DNA of 64,000 nt. Source: Mesodorylaimus sp. YZB2_4. Taxonomy: Eukaryota; Nematoda; Enoplea; Dorylaimida; Dorylaimidae. Made by a program: the position numbers and the translations under genes. Shown one piece after another: positions 9,051 to 20,874 of the stretch. The notes beneath the pieces were generated by a model that did not search any database, was not told the DNA's origin, and saw only the letters and a list, made by a program, of their open reading frames with translations. Within the stretch, counting starts at the first letter, position 1. The number at the start of each line of letters is the position of its first letter. The stretch covers positions 1 to 64,000 of the forward strand of contig JASANH010000916.1 in NCBI GenBank assembly GCA_030248295.1, read 5' to 3'.

Positions 9051-12000
9051 GAATTATCTTCTTCAATTATTTATTTCAGATTTTCGTTTCGACATCAATA
9101 ACTCCACTGGTTATAGCTCAAATATTTTGTTGAAGTACTACATGCTGATTACACAAAACAAAGCATTTAAACTTTCCCGCCATATTGTTGTGACAGTCAG
9201 CTCATATTTTCTCACAGCAAGCGAAGTTTCCTTACTTCAAATTCTCCTCGAACAAACTTGTGTCCAAATCAATGCCGATTACTATTTAATGCAGCACCAT
9301 TTCCATAATTGGTCAGAAATGGTTCTCCCGCTGGGTCCTCTACAGGCGTCATTGTTCCAGCGGCCGTACTCGTGTTAAGAGTGTTTGTCGTTGTATTTCT
9401 TGAAAAGCCTAAGATAAGTTTGTGGAAAACATGCTGGAACCCGTATATTTGTTGTAATGACCGTGCTTTGACAATTCGGCTTATTGATTTTATGGCATTT
9501 TCGCTCTTGCTTGCATATGCGAGCCGAATATGGCAAACTGCCGGCAATGACGGGGTCTGGTAAGGCTAGAAAATAGGAGCTTTGGACAGAAAGTGGTAGG
9601 AAAAAGTATACCTCGGCCTTACCGATAGTTTGTACACCTGTCAAGGCTCACCCACCGTCAACGATCGTACCGCATGAAGTCTTTGGAGCAGAATCCTGAT
9701 AGCTGCGAAAAACTGATGATGATAAAATGATACTCGTGATGATAAATGATGAAAATGATTCTCTCTGTAGCCTTTCTGTGACGTTGTGACCGACCCGTCT
9801 GTGATAGTACTAGAGCTGTGTCTTCATGGTGTTATGATTGTTGTTGTTTGCGAGTGTGCGACGGCTTTTCTTCGCTCTTGTGCCGGCGGCTTCCGGCTGA
9901 TCTTCTTACAAGCGAGCGGTCCAAGATCCTCAATAGCCCAAGCCTGGTAGAAAGGCTTATTCCTGCAGAGTATCGATCACTAAGACCCCGATTCCTTGAA
10001 AAACCCCTCAGGCGTGTTTGCCGCGCCTCTGGATGCCTGCAACTGCCCTGTGCAGACTAGCCTGGCTGCTGGTCGAATGCACCCAGTCCTATGATGCCCT
10101 CGCTGGCGAGCAGTTCCACAGTCGATGGCACAGTAAAGACTTCTGTCAACAGATGAGGGTCTTTTGCGAAGCACATCAATGCACAACGACGTTTAATTGT
10201 CCTAAATCTTACCCACGGAAAAATCCGCAGACAAACCAAGTACCTGCCCTGAAGTCAACTCCTGGACTCTTCCAGTCTGAACCGAGGGGAACGACGACCG
10301 CAGAGGCCCTTTCAGAATATGCTAATCGAAGTCCCTGGCTGGCGCCCGACTCGCCCCACAGTTCTGCCAATGGGGTGGACCACATGGAGGGGTGGCCTCC
10401 CCCAAAGGGAGAGCACTAATCTCACCCAGCAACCTGGCTCCTCCTCACCGAGCCAGCTGCCCAAGCCGCACTCTTGAGCATTTTTAGTGATCAGGATGAT
10501 GTTAGTTTCAAACTATTTTTTAAGTACTGGGTCCCGGCGACTTCTCTATACGCTAGTAGCTTTATTTCAGGATCTCTAAACTGAGTTAGTAGCTATTCGA
10601 CTCGCGTTTCATTTGACTGTAACTAACATTTAGGTTTTGCCAATAACCCAACATCTGACTGATCAGTTTGAGTAGCATGGATTAAACTGGTATTCTTTTG
10701 ACACTGCCGCTGACGATTAGTCCATTCCTATAGCAGCCCGGCCGTTGCTTTCCAAGATTAGTCGAAGGCAAAGGTCAGAACTTTGAAGGGAGCCAGAGCA
10801 CTCGCTTCCTTGCCCGCATGTGCGAGAGCGGCAAAACCCAAAATTCTGAAGTTGGTGTAGTGTCAGGCAAACACAGTGCAGAAATAAAGTACCTATAAGG
10901 GAACTGTAAAGAGTTGTTACGGATATGGTCATGCTGTCAGGTGTGTCCTTGCACTCGCTATTGAGTGCTCAGGCTGGTATACGTGGCCTGGGTGCTCAGA
11001 TACGGCACTCAGGGGGCATTTTCATGTCCCAACAAGGTAGACATTTGGCATCGCGTTCGCCTTCGTTTTCTGATATCAGGGCTTCTTATTGTGAGCGACT
11101 AATTCGAAGATCAAGATCCAATAAAATTGACTTGAGGATAGATCACATAATCATTGTCGGTGTTGAAATCCCCCCCCCCCCCCCCCCCGGCCGACGCTCC
11201 CCATTTAGAAGCTCGTCTGGCATTCTCTGTGCGACACCCCACGCTTGCATGTGGGGGCTTTTGTCGCTAAAGGCCTTCGTGGACGACTTAAAAAACCATA
11301 AAAAAGTCGCTGACGTTTTCAGCGAAGGCATGGAACCCGTCAAGCAGATGGTAAGTCGTCAATGACTGCCTCAGTCTCATTGATTGGGCTAAATTATTCG
11401 ATCTTCTCATATTACGCTGACTCTACAAGATCACGCGTCTTTCGTGCAATGAGTCCCTTCATCCTCGAGTGTGTCATTGTTGATGTGGTGAAATGCCAAA
11501 ACATGAGCATGAACATAAATTTGGAAGAAGGGGAGGAAAGATTGTTCAGTGTCTCTCGAGGCTTGAGGTGTTTGACAATATGTACTGTAAGCCATACCAC
11601 TTTACTGCTCGCAGCGCTACAGCTTTAGCATATGCAGGTTGCTCGTGTGAAACAGCACAGCTCATATCGTTTGGGGAGCCTGACCAAACAGCAGCAGTTC
11701 ACGGCACACTTACATTGTGGCTTTGATCACATCGAAGTGATTACTCATTGTGTACAGTGCGCAGCATGTCGGGCCCTCTCTTCTTGTGACCGAGTAGACA
11801 TCCTTAAGCCTTGGTCATCCACTGTGTAAATCAGCTGGTCTAAAAGTTTTTTGTCTGTCTGTTTTTAGACTTTTTTGAAAATAATTACTTAGTAACATGA
11901 TGTGCACATACTCGTGCACATAAGTGCTGTCTTAGAGCTATGGTTAGAAAGAAGTGTCAGCGTTCACCCAGTGCCAAAAACCAGTTTCAGGCCCACGAGT

Positions 12001-12054
12001 TGCATCCCCACTTTGTAAGCCCCTTGCAATAACCAGCAATTATGGCTACCCCAA
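9051..12054. other. Intergenic region, no supported gene
   Basis: Short ORFs at 9818-10060, 10018-10419 and 10925-11365 lack recognisable domains. An open stretch ending at 11350 is followed by a good donor (GTAAGTCG), so an unrecognised exon here, possibly belonging to a gene upstream of the DEG/ENaC copies, cannot be excluded. A 19-base poly-C run lies at 11170-11188. Confidence 0.5.
11170..11188 (+). repeat. Poly-C run (19 bases)
   Basis: Uninterrupted C homopolymer; one of several long G/C homopolymers in the window. Confidence 0.95.
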
Positions 12055-12504
12055 ATGTTTAGTAAGAACAGATACCAAATCAGCAGCGGTTCTGACACTA
12101 CTTACGAGGGAATGGGTGGATTCGTGAATCCTGTTAGAACGGTCATTACCTTCTCCTGTTTTGACCAGAGCTACATAGTTTTTGAACAAAAGGAGCAGTT
12201 TACAGTGCCCTAGGTCACTGCGCAGGTGGGAGGGGATTTGGGGCTCTACACAGGTTTCTGCATGATATGGATCATAGATTTATTCTTCATGCTTGTTGGT
12301 CTGTGCGAGGCCAGCCGTCGCAAGAAACAACAGCAACAAGGAGGCCCAGTTAAGAACGAATTTGAGGAGCGCATTACAAAAGAGAGGCAGCAACTACGAG
12401 ATAGCACAAACGAGGCCGCGAGGAAACTGGACAGAAAAATCGACGGTCACTGGGGAAGGTTTTATAATCGGAGAAGCAATTCGGGTATTAAAAGAGCCCA
12501 GTGA
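12055..12504 (+). pseudogene. Truncated DEG/ENaC channel duplicate (last-exon fragment)
   Basis: Close copy of 15043-15458 in the intact channel gene 3 kb downstream, starting at TGTTTAGTAAGAAC. It keeps the pre-TM2 region, the VGGDLGLYTGFCMIWIIDLF signature and the basic tail. A CAG codon has become TAG at 12211-12213, just before TM2, and everything 5' of the last-exon segment is missing. It is therefore a tandem-duplicate fragment that cannot make a channel. Apart from the stop the frame is preserved to the end, suggesting a young duplication or some residual constraint. Confidence 0.85.
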
Positions 12505-13936
12505 CCCAGCTCAGGTTTTTTCTGGGCTTTCCTTCCAATTTCTTCAGCAAATTCAAATGGTTTTATAAAGTTCAGAAGTAGAGATTTTGTCCTTTTTTGA
12601 GGCTTCAGTCCAAATCACTATTTTCTTAAAACCGAATTCGAATAATGCAAAGAGAAATATACTCCGTTGCCATTTCAGATATTCGCAAATAACTGGCGCA
12701 TGCCGCGCTAAATTCTGCGTCTTCGTAATGCTGGCTGGAAATATGCTCTAGCATATCAATAATGCACTGGGCTGTCAAGTTTTCTTGGTCACTTTAATTG
12801 CGTGGACGGAAACCATGCACAGTCATATCCCGTTAGCATATTTGCAGGCCAGTCCGTTATTGTATTTTTTAGCCTGTTATGAAATGAACACACTCGTATT
12901 CCGAACTTGTCTTTTTGTGACACAGTGCACTTTATTTTCAAGTATGTAACATTGTGCATCTTATTTTATAACATTATTTGTCATCTTATAAGATATCTGT
13001 CAGCATGAAGACTTGCAGTACAGTGATATTTTCAACAGCATCGCGATGCTAGTTACCGCTTGCTTTGGTCAATTTTTGCACCCCAAAATGTTTCCAAGTG
13101 ACATGTGGCTTCAATAGAAGTAAATCCCGCCGAGGGCATCTTGTGCCAAGCCCAGTTCACATCAGTAACAAAGCCAGATTATACTTAATGTAGGTTCAGT
13201 TCGATGGGATTTTCACTCTCTCTGGCCCTTTTTATCAAGGCACACTTTCGGCTTTCATGTCCAAATGCGAATGCAGCGAATACATAAATCTCCAAAATTA
13301 AACAAAAGATTGAGCACGTTGCACTAACATGACATATTTGATATATTTGTCTCTACAGTATTGCAGAGCCTTGGATAAAGATTACGTAAAAAACATTCGC
13401 TTTCATGGACGCTGGGCACTAACAAGTCGGATGCAATGACCATGTACGACTCTATTGTCAAAACAGGTTGCTTGCTTGAGTGTAAAAGTTCGAGGCATGA
13501 GACCGCTTACACAAATAGTCTCGTCCTGCGCTCCATGATAAATGAGTTCGTTCTTTTCAGCCCATGCAGCAATTGCTGGGTGCCATGAGATGAGCTTCAA
13601 CGTGTTTGATTTCAAATCTGAATGCACGGCCATCCAGTAATGGCCTCATATTTGCTCAGGCCAAACATGAAACCATGAAAAAGTATGTCACGGTTGTCTT
13701 GGTGTTGGCAAGGCTGCTTTCTGAAGTGACCAGAGAAACACTCGAAAAATTGAAAAATCTCTGCCTATCTGTCTTGTCTGCCATTGATGTATTTGTCTCC
13801 AGTCCGGTAGGACCACCGTCGGGTCTCTGCTTCTGCTCGATATCTGAGCATCACGCTGACACTATATTCTAGAACTTTCAGTACAATCTCCAAACATTTC
13901 TTCCTCCTACGCGACCCAAGAAATGCAAGTCTTTAG
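12505..13936. other. Gap before the DEG/ENaC gene; N-terminal exon(s) not identified
   Basis: The first visible channel exon starts inside TM1, so the exon(s) for the cytoplasmic N-terminus should lie here or further left. I could not find a convincing candidate. No other gene is visible. Confidence 0.4.
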
Positions 13937-15468
13937 CCCCTAGTATACACTGTAGCTGGCGCTCTCCTGACAGCCGTGGGTGTCTGGGACGTATACATGA
14001 TAATCCGAGACTACATTGAAGACAACGAAATGACTCTGGTCATGGTGGTCAATGTCACCGATAGGTTTCCTTTCGTCGACGAAACCCGAGTATGCCTTTC
14101 ATATACCGATGTGGTGGACAACTGGAAATCATTTTGGATGGGGACAAAGAAAGACGATATATTGGGGCAAATATGTCAGAAATCTGAGTACATCTGGTCC
14201 AAGGGCGAATTCACGCAGCAAACTACAGTCACTGGGGAAGACCTCATGGATGTTATGGTATTCCATTATTTGGTCGAAGAGTTGGACAACTCAGAGCAGA
14301 ACATATTATCGAATGACTCTTATTTAGCCGCTTTGGGGACAACAATTGCACAAGTTCGAGAAAAATTGGGCGACTATGTCACGAGCGAGTTCAGCAAAGC
14401 CCTTTTGAAAGCGACGGTAGATTCATTGAGAACCCTGCTCATTGAACGAGCCTCCATCAATCAGACGTTATCGACTTACTTTAACGACAAGATTAAGTTC
14501 GACTCTTTCGAAGTAGGGACATACAAGTTCTGCTTCACAATTCCTTTGGCCGATGACATCAGTGTCACCAATCCCTCGTCGGATTATAATTTTGACATCA
14601 CCAACATTAACATGCAAATAGGCGCTAGCTATCTGAGTCTCAGCCCGATGATGCGCTCAGTAAATCCTGAAGTTGAAATCAATGGCGGCAATATCCAGGT
14701 GCCCACTATCAAGGGAGGCGGGGATATTAAACGGATGATCACCGTACAAATATCGACTTCTGGAATCTTCGACAAATCCAAGTTTCCTCCATGCACGAGC
14801 GAATTCAAAAGCCGAAAGGCTTGTTTTGCTAATATAAGGGCTCGAGCTATCGAAGAAGAATGTCAGTTCAGTACAGCAGCCTATTCAAATCTACACCCAG
14901 CAACTCACCAACTTCCAGCCCAGGGCGAAACAGTACCGCGTGCACAGCCACAATTTACAATGGATGCATGCAGAAAGCCTTGCAGGTGGCCAGTCGACGA
15001 ATGCAAGATGCGGTAGAAGCCCGAGCGTGTGAGCCGTGTGTGTTTAGTAAGAACTCATACCAAATCAGCAGCGGTGTTGAAACTTCGGCAGGGGGAATGG
15101 GTGGATTCGCGGGTCCTGTCAGAACGGTCATTACCTTCTCCTGTTTTGACCAGAGCTACATAGTTTTTAAACAAAAAGAGCAGTTTACAGTGCCCCAGGT
15201 CATTGCACAGGTGGGAGGGGATTTGGGGCTCTACACAGGTTTCTGCATGATATGGATCATAGATTTATTCTTCATGCTCGTCGGCCTGTGTGAGGCCAGG
15301 CGTCGTAAGAAACAACAGCAACGAGAAGGCCCAGTTAAGAACGAGTTTGAGGAGCGCAGTACGAAAGAGATGCAGCAGCTCCGCGAGGCTGTTAGGAATC
15401 TTGAGAGAAGACTCGACGGTCACTCGGTCACTGGGGCCTATAATCCAGAGAAGCAAATCAGATTTTAG
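13937..15468 (+). CDS. DEG/ENaC (amiloride-sensitive) sodium channel family, 5' end missing
   Basis: Model: exon 13937 (or 13944) to 14861, intron 14862-14923 (62 nt, GT-AG), exon 14924-15468. The intron is inferred because it joins the two open frames exactly. TM1 is at the start (VYTVAGALLTAVGVWDVYMI), followed by a long extracellular domain with N-glycosylation sites and Cys residues. Then comes ACEPCVFSKNSYQISSG before TM2, and the family signature VGGDLGLYTGFCMIWIIDLF, equivalent to the conserved GGxLGLFxGxS motif. The tail is Arg/Lys- and Gln-rich. About 490 residues are visible; members usually have 500-700, so the cytoplasmic N-terminus is missing. It should form a trimeric cation channel in the plasma membrane. 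A truncated copy of its last exon lies at 12055-12504. Confidence 0.85.
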
Positions 15469-16751
15469 AGCAACAGGGCGGTGTTTTTTGTTGTTTTCTA
15501 AAATCTTCCCGGGTAAAACCAAATTTCTTTTTTGCAACGAAGTAAGCAGAGTTTTAGACTTTCCGTATGGGTCCGAAATCAGTCCAATTAAAACGCGGAA
15601 TACGGTTTACAGATAATAGGAAAATATAATCAAACAGCCGTAATATATGTCTTGCATAAAATCTGGTACTAAACTTCTGGCATAACTTTTGCGCGATTTT
15701 GCTTATTAATTATGAGATCTGCGAATCTGTGACATACGTTTTTAAGCACAGCGTTTATATTCAGCCAGTTTTTACGGGGTTTGTGCGGGTTTTTCAGCCT
15801 GACGCATACACTTATTGCTTTACTGTAAACGTACAGCAGGACGTTGAACGAATCTGATTTTGTATTTGTAACGCATTATGCCTCGGTTTTATATATTTGG
15901 TACATTATGCATCTTATTTTAGTGTTTTCACGTAAATTTGCTTGCGTATGCAGTGATATTTTTGCAGTATCACGCTTCTATATACCTATATATATTTATA
16001 TACGTTTCTATAAACTTTATACATTACCAATCTAGATTAGCTTCGTTGTGCCTTTCAACGTATCGATGGGAGTACATGTGTTAGGGCGCTGGGAAGAACA
16101 TACTGTTCTGTTACACATATCGCAGGGCTGTTTTCATGGTGCTGCAATGAAATTAACCGTGATCATATTTGAACCTGAAAACCATAGCCACGGTTTGCAA
16201 AAGTCAACAGCACTCCGCTGGTACAAGTACACTTGGACATTGCATACTTTCCAACCCAAGCGTCGCGATACGAGACTGGGAGCCTTCGCACTTGCTGCTG
16301 ACGCCAATAGGATTTGGAGATAGCGGAATCGCATCCCATTCAGTTTCTGCTTTTCGTCAGTTTCCGAAAGACGTTATTTTTATCATTGCCGAACGAGCAC
16401 AACGTTGCCCTCATGTCACAGTGCTGATGGACTCGTATCAACTAGGTGCTCATCTTACTCGCGTTTGCAGTTGCATTCTTCGCTGGTTGAACAGAGTCGG
16501 CGAAAAGCTACCCATAGAAAATCTAAGATTTACAGATGCTGCGCAACTTGAGCACAGATCATGCGAATCAGCGCTCAACTGCAGTATGCGGTATGGATTA
16601 CGTAGTTCATGTGCCTAGACACATCTCAGGGCACGCTTGATTAGTTCTAATTTGTATTCACTAGGATGGCTGATTGATTTCTGCAGTAGTCCCCAGCCAA
16701 AAATTCTCTGCTCTCACAAATTGCTGCGATTGATTGATTGGTCTGTTCTAG
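15469..16751. other. Intergenic region, nothing recognised
   Basis: AT-rich, with a short TATATATTTATATACG stretch near 15985. Short ORFs at 16048-16618 have no domain features. The first exon of the SLC33A1 gene, carrying its initiator Met, may lie here. Confidence 0.5.
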
Positions 16752-19313
16752 AAATCTGTCTGCACTCCGCCTGAATGAAAAATTGGTCATTAGAAAAATT
16801 TATCGTCTGCCCTTATCTAAAACTAAAAAATTAGAAACTCCAGAATCTAAAAACCTTTTGTCAGACATACGAGGTGATTATAAAAATATAGCTTTGTTAT
16901 TATTTCTTTATGGTTTGCAAGGTGTGCCACTCGGTTTTACAGCCAGCATTCCATTGATTTTACAAAATCGAAAAATCTCTTACAGCGAACAAGCCATGTT
17001 TAGCTTGGCATATTGGCCGTTTAGTATGAAATTATTGTGGGCCCCAATCGTGGACTCTGTCTATTCGAGTCGTATTGGAAGACGTAAATCGTGGTTAGTG
17101 CCCACTCAATTTTCGATCGGTATTTTTATGTTTATTTTGTCCATTTATGTGGGAACAATTTTGGGCTACGATGAGAAAATAAAACCAAACGTATATTTTT
17201 TGACAGCAATTTTTTTCGCATTCAATCTTTTAACGGCTACACAAGATATTGCAGTGGATGGATGGGCATTGACCATGTTGATGAAGTATGTTGGTGGTGG
17301 GCAGTTTTTATTGAACAAATACCAAATGAAAATACTTTTTCTCAAACGGACCTGACTGAGGCGCATAAAAAATTTGTTTCTAGGAGAAATATTGGTTACG
17401 CCTCGACATGCAATGCTGTTGGTCAAACAGCGGAATACTTTTTTGGCAACGTCATATTTTTGGCCTTGGAGTCACCTGAATTTTGCAACAAATATTTGCG
17501 CGCTGTCCCGCAAAATCACGGACTGGTCAACCTAGCAGGTCAGAAAAGTGCTACTTCCATATTTTTAAGAATAATTGGCAAAACTGCTTTTGTGTTTCTT
17601 TAGTGTATTATTGTGATTCAAGGTTTAAATTTTTGGACAAATATATGATATTCAAAGCTAGCATTTGCAATCACCTTTTTTAGGCTTTGTTTATTTTTGG
17701 GCCTGGGTTTTCGTTGTTTCAACGACCATGGTATTGCTCTTGAAAAGGGAGAACAGCTGTGACAAGGATCGTTCAGCCAACGTGGACGAGACTGACGACG
17801 TTATTGATCGACTAGGCATGGCTGGAACGTACAGGTTGCTATGGAGTATTATAAAATTGAAACCAGTCTTGACGCTGTGCTTCGTGCACATGACGGCTAA
17901 GGTAGGCTGCGCGACGGGCAGAAACACGGTTGTAAGGCAGGCCATTGATCCCTATATGGCCTGGGACTCTCTGAAACATAAAATGTGCACGAGATAGGTG
18001 CACAAAAAAAAACATTTCTTGCAATTATGTCTGACAATGAGAAACTAGGTAAGTAATTACAGGGTGCTCAATTCAGTTCTCGTCACGTTTTTGAATTGCC
18101 TTATGTCAAATTTTGTTAGCTTCTCTGCATTTTGACGTCATTTTATCTCCTTTATTGAAAAAATAATTTTACAGTAGGGGTGGACAGGTACAAGCTTCCA
18201 ATTAATGGACCTTTCTCTCGCTCTTATGACACAATGGACTATGTCTTAGTGCTTCTGAGTTTTAGATCGCTTTTGCTGCCACCGATGGTATTACTGGATT
18301 GAAATTGGTCGAATTGGGAGTGCCGAAAGAAAAGCTAGCTTTTGTCGCAGTTCCCTTGCTTCCGCTTCGGATAATCCTGCCATGGGCATTCAGTAAATAC
18401 ACAGCTGGCCCGCGCCCGATGCGTGTCTACATGGGAGCCTACCCTTATAGGTAGGGTATTTCTAAGCCGCGACAGTCGAGCGGGTGTCCCGTTATCACTG
18501 GGCATCTGGGCTAAGGCGGTTTTCACCATCAGTTTAAGACATGTTTTCGCAAAGCAACATCCACTCTTACATCATATGTCCTACTGCACAGGTTGATGAT
18601 GATTGTGAAGGCACACACCCCTCCCCAACACTTGGCTCGTGAAGTTTTTGTCTCATTCACACAGCGGACAGGCACTTTCAAGCCCAGGCATGATTCGTAC
18701 TTAAAACCCATGTATGTTTTCATGATTGTGATTGGTCTGGTTCTTGCTGCGGTCGTCTATTGGACACCGTCCTGGAAAACTGATGGGCATTTTTCAACGA
18801 CCAATTACGCGATGCTCGTTCTGGTGTATTTTATGCATGAGGGGGTATGGTTCTGCATTGCATACTTTGCCACTCTAACCGAAATGGTCTCTTTACTGAC
18901 AGATCACAACATACAGTATTTTCATCGCACTGATGGCATTTCATGCTCAAATTTCCGATCCATTAGTCGGCGGTACGTACATGACGATGATGAATACTGT
19001 CTCAAATTTGGGAGCCAATTGGCCGGTTACGTTGGTCCTATCGATCACGGACAAGTTGACTTGGAAGGAGTGCAGACGCGTTAGCGACAACATTTGGCTC
19101 GGGCCTTGCATTGGCAGTGGACAAGGCGGAGCGGACGCGAGCTGCCAACACAGTGCTGGTCGTTGCGTAACTTGGGTTGATGGTTATTATTTATTAAGCA
19201 TAATATGCGCTATTTTTGGTTTATTCTGGTGGAAGTTTATGCGAAAACTTGTTGATCGCTTACATGATATACCCAAGGCCCAGTGGTCAAAATATAATTA
19301 CTTTGTGAGTTGA
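16752..19313 (+). CDS. SLC33A1: Acetyl-CoA transporter SLC33A1 (AT-1), about six exons
   Basis: Exons: about 16752-17285, 17384-17538, 17684-17901, 18266-18450, 18592-about 18844, 18917-19313 (TGA). The first four junctions agree in phase. Family landmarks appear in order: DIRGDYKNIALLLFLYGLQG, GRRKSWLVP, TATQDIAVDGWALTML, NIGYASTCNAVGQTA, ILPWAFSKYTAGPRP, ISDPLVGGTYMTMMNTVSNL and GYYLLSIICAIFG near the C-terminus. The family moves acetyl-CoA across the ER membrane into the lumen for acetylation of glycans and proteins. About 580 residues compares with about 550 in animals. Problems: no initiator ATG in the first visible exon; exon 5 carries about 25-30 residues (18592-18690) without an obvious family counterpart; and the phase at the exon 5/6 junction is off by one base, so that boundary is uncertain. 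Confidence 0.9.
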
Positions 19314-20874
19314 ACCATGAAGTGCTAGGATAGTGATGGGCTTCATTGAAAGCAAGTGACGTGTAATACAATTCTGATGGATTTGAATACCTGCACTACG
19401 TAGTGCCGTAAAAACATGCCTCTTTTCGTGATATGGGTGCAATATATGCATACACATCATTCACTGCCCTGTATTGTTGTCGCTCCTTATTTTTTGTTTT
19501 GTTTTTATGAAAACAGCTACTTTGCGAATTATGTCATTGGTCGAAGTGTCCAAATCTTGTTTGCTAGGCGAGAGATATTTCGACTCATCTGATTGCTTAT
19601 AGCACGCAAGATCCCATTATCATACGCGTGATTTTGGCCACCGACCACCCCCTATTACAAGTTCAAGTTCAAGCTTTACCGCGCCAGAACCCAAACCAGC
19701 AAGTGCATTTATACTGTGGCAAGGCGCAATGTGTAAAAGATGGAAGTGGATGGAAGGCGAATCGTAATCTCGTTCGCCTTGGCTTTAAATTCCGCCAGCC
19801 TCTCAGTGTAAAAATGTGGAACCCACTACATTTAACTTTCAAAACTATTTTTCGATATTTCCCCCGAGGGCTGGCTTGCTGTCCGACTTTGAGGTTTTCA
19901 CAAATGCTAGGCTGCATAATAGCGCTGATTGTGAGATCAAAGTCTAATAGCATCATCGCTACCAGCGTACACTACTTCGGTATCTTCACCCTGAGCGGTG
20001 GCGTTTCGTGCTGCGTAGACTTGTGTGAAGGCGTTGTTGAGTTGATTAGGTGCTCCTGGGGCGCACATCTTTTCTTATTGTTTCGCAAAATTTTGGCAAA
20101 GGGATCGGATTTTCTGGCAGGCTGATGAATTACGGTGCAACAACAATTTGAACGAAATTACGAACGTGACAGATCTGAAAAACTAGTTCTGTAAAAAAAT
20201 CACCGACCCTATTTAGTGAAACTGTGGTCTGACTTCTCTGAAACTAAAAAAACTCTCTTTTTGTACAAAATAATTAGGTGATAAGACTTCCATCCCTTCG
20301 TCCTCTGTCTGTGAAGTAAAATCAAGCGCGACTAGACCTGTGGTGTCGAACGAGCACAAAAGTTTTTCTGTGTAGAATTATTTTCTCGGCCTTGGCTTTC
20401 TTTTATTTTCCGCGAAGTCTCCTAGCAAATTTTCACGTTGCATTCATTATCACCTAATTACATACGTAGTCTAGCCGAGTGAGCACAAAATGGTTTTTCA
20501 CTCATATCAGACCTTTTTCTAATGTTAATAACCGACCGACCTCAAGTCTGTCCGCTTCAAGACATATCCGGGAAAGTCAAAAGAATCACTGTGATCACCG
20601 TCTAGTCACAGCAATCAGACCGAATACCTGCACTAATCGAAGCCGCTCAAATTTTCGACATCAAGCACACTCCCACGAAATTTCTATCATTCAACCATAG
20701 ACGAGGCGCCAGTGATTCGACTCCTGCTAATTCTGGATGGAACAGAGAAATCCATCCTGAGAAAAAACATCACTTTGACCTCTTTGAAACACGAACCCAC
20801 GCGTGTTCTTGTCTTCTTTGGATTGACAAGCCCGAAAAACATTTTTCGAATCAGGTCACCTTCGTCGACTCGCA
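19314..20874. other. Intergenic region, nothing recognised
   Basis: No ORF with domain-like features (19628-20125 is low in convincing composition). It presumably holds the promoter of the receptor gene at 20875; I see no clear TATA box. Confidence 0.5.

Noticed and set aside
9818..10419. Overlapping ORFs of 80-133 residues
   Set aside because: No initiation context, no domains, composition like translated noncoding DNA.
14862..14918. Alternative 57-nt intron ending at the earlier AG in the DEG/ENaC gene
   Set aside because: It preserves the first frame and leads to a stop at 15016 before TM2; the 62-nt version joins to the TM2 frame.
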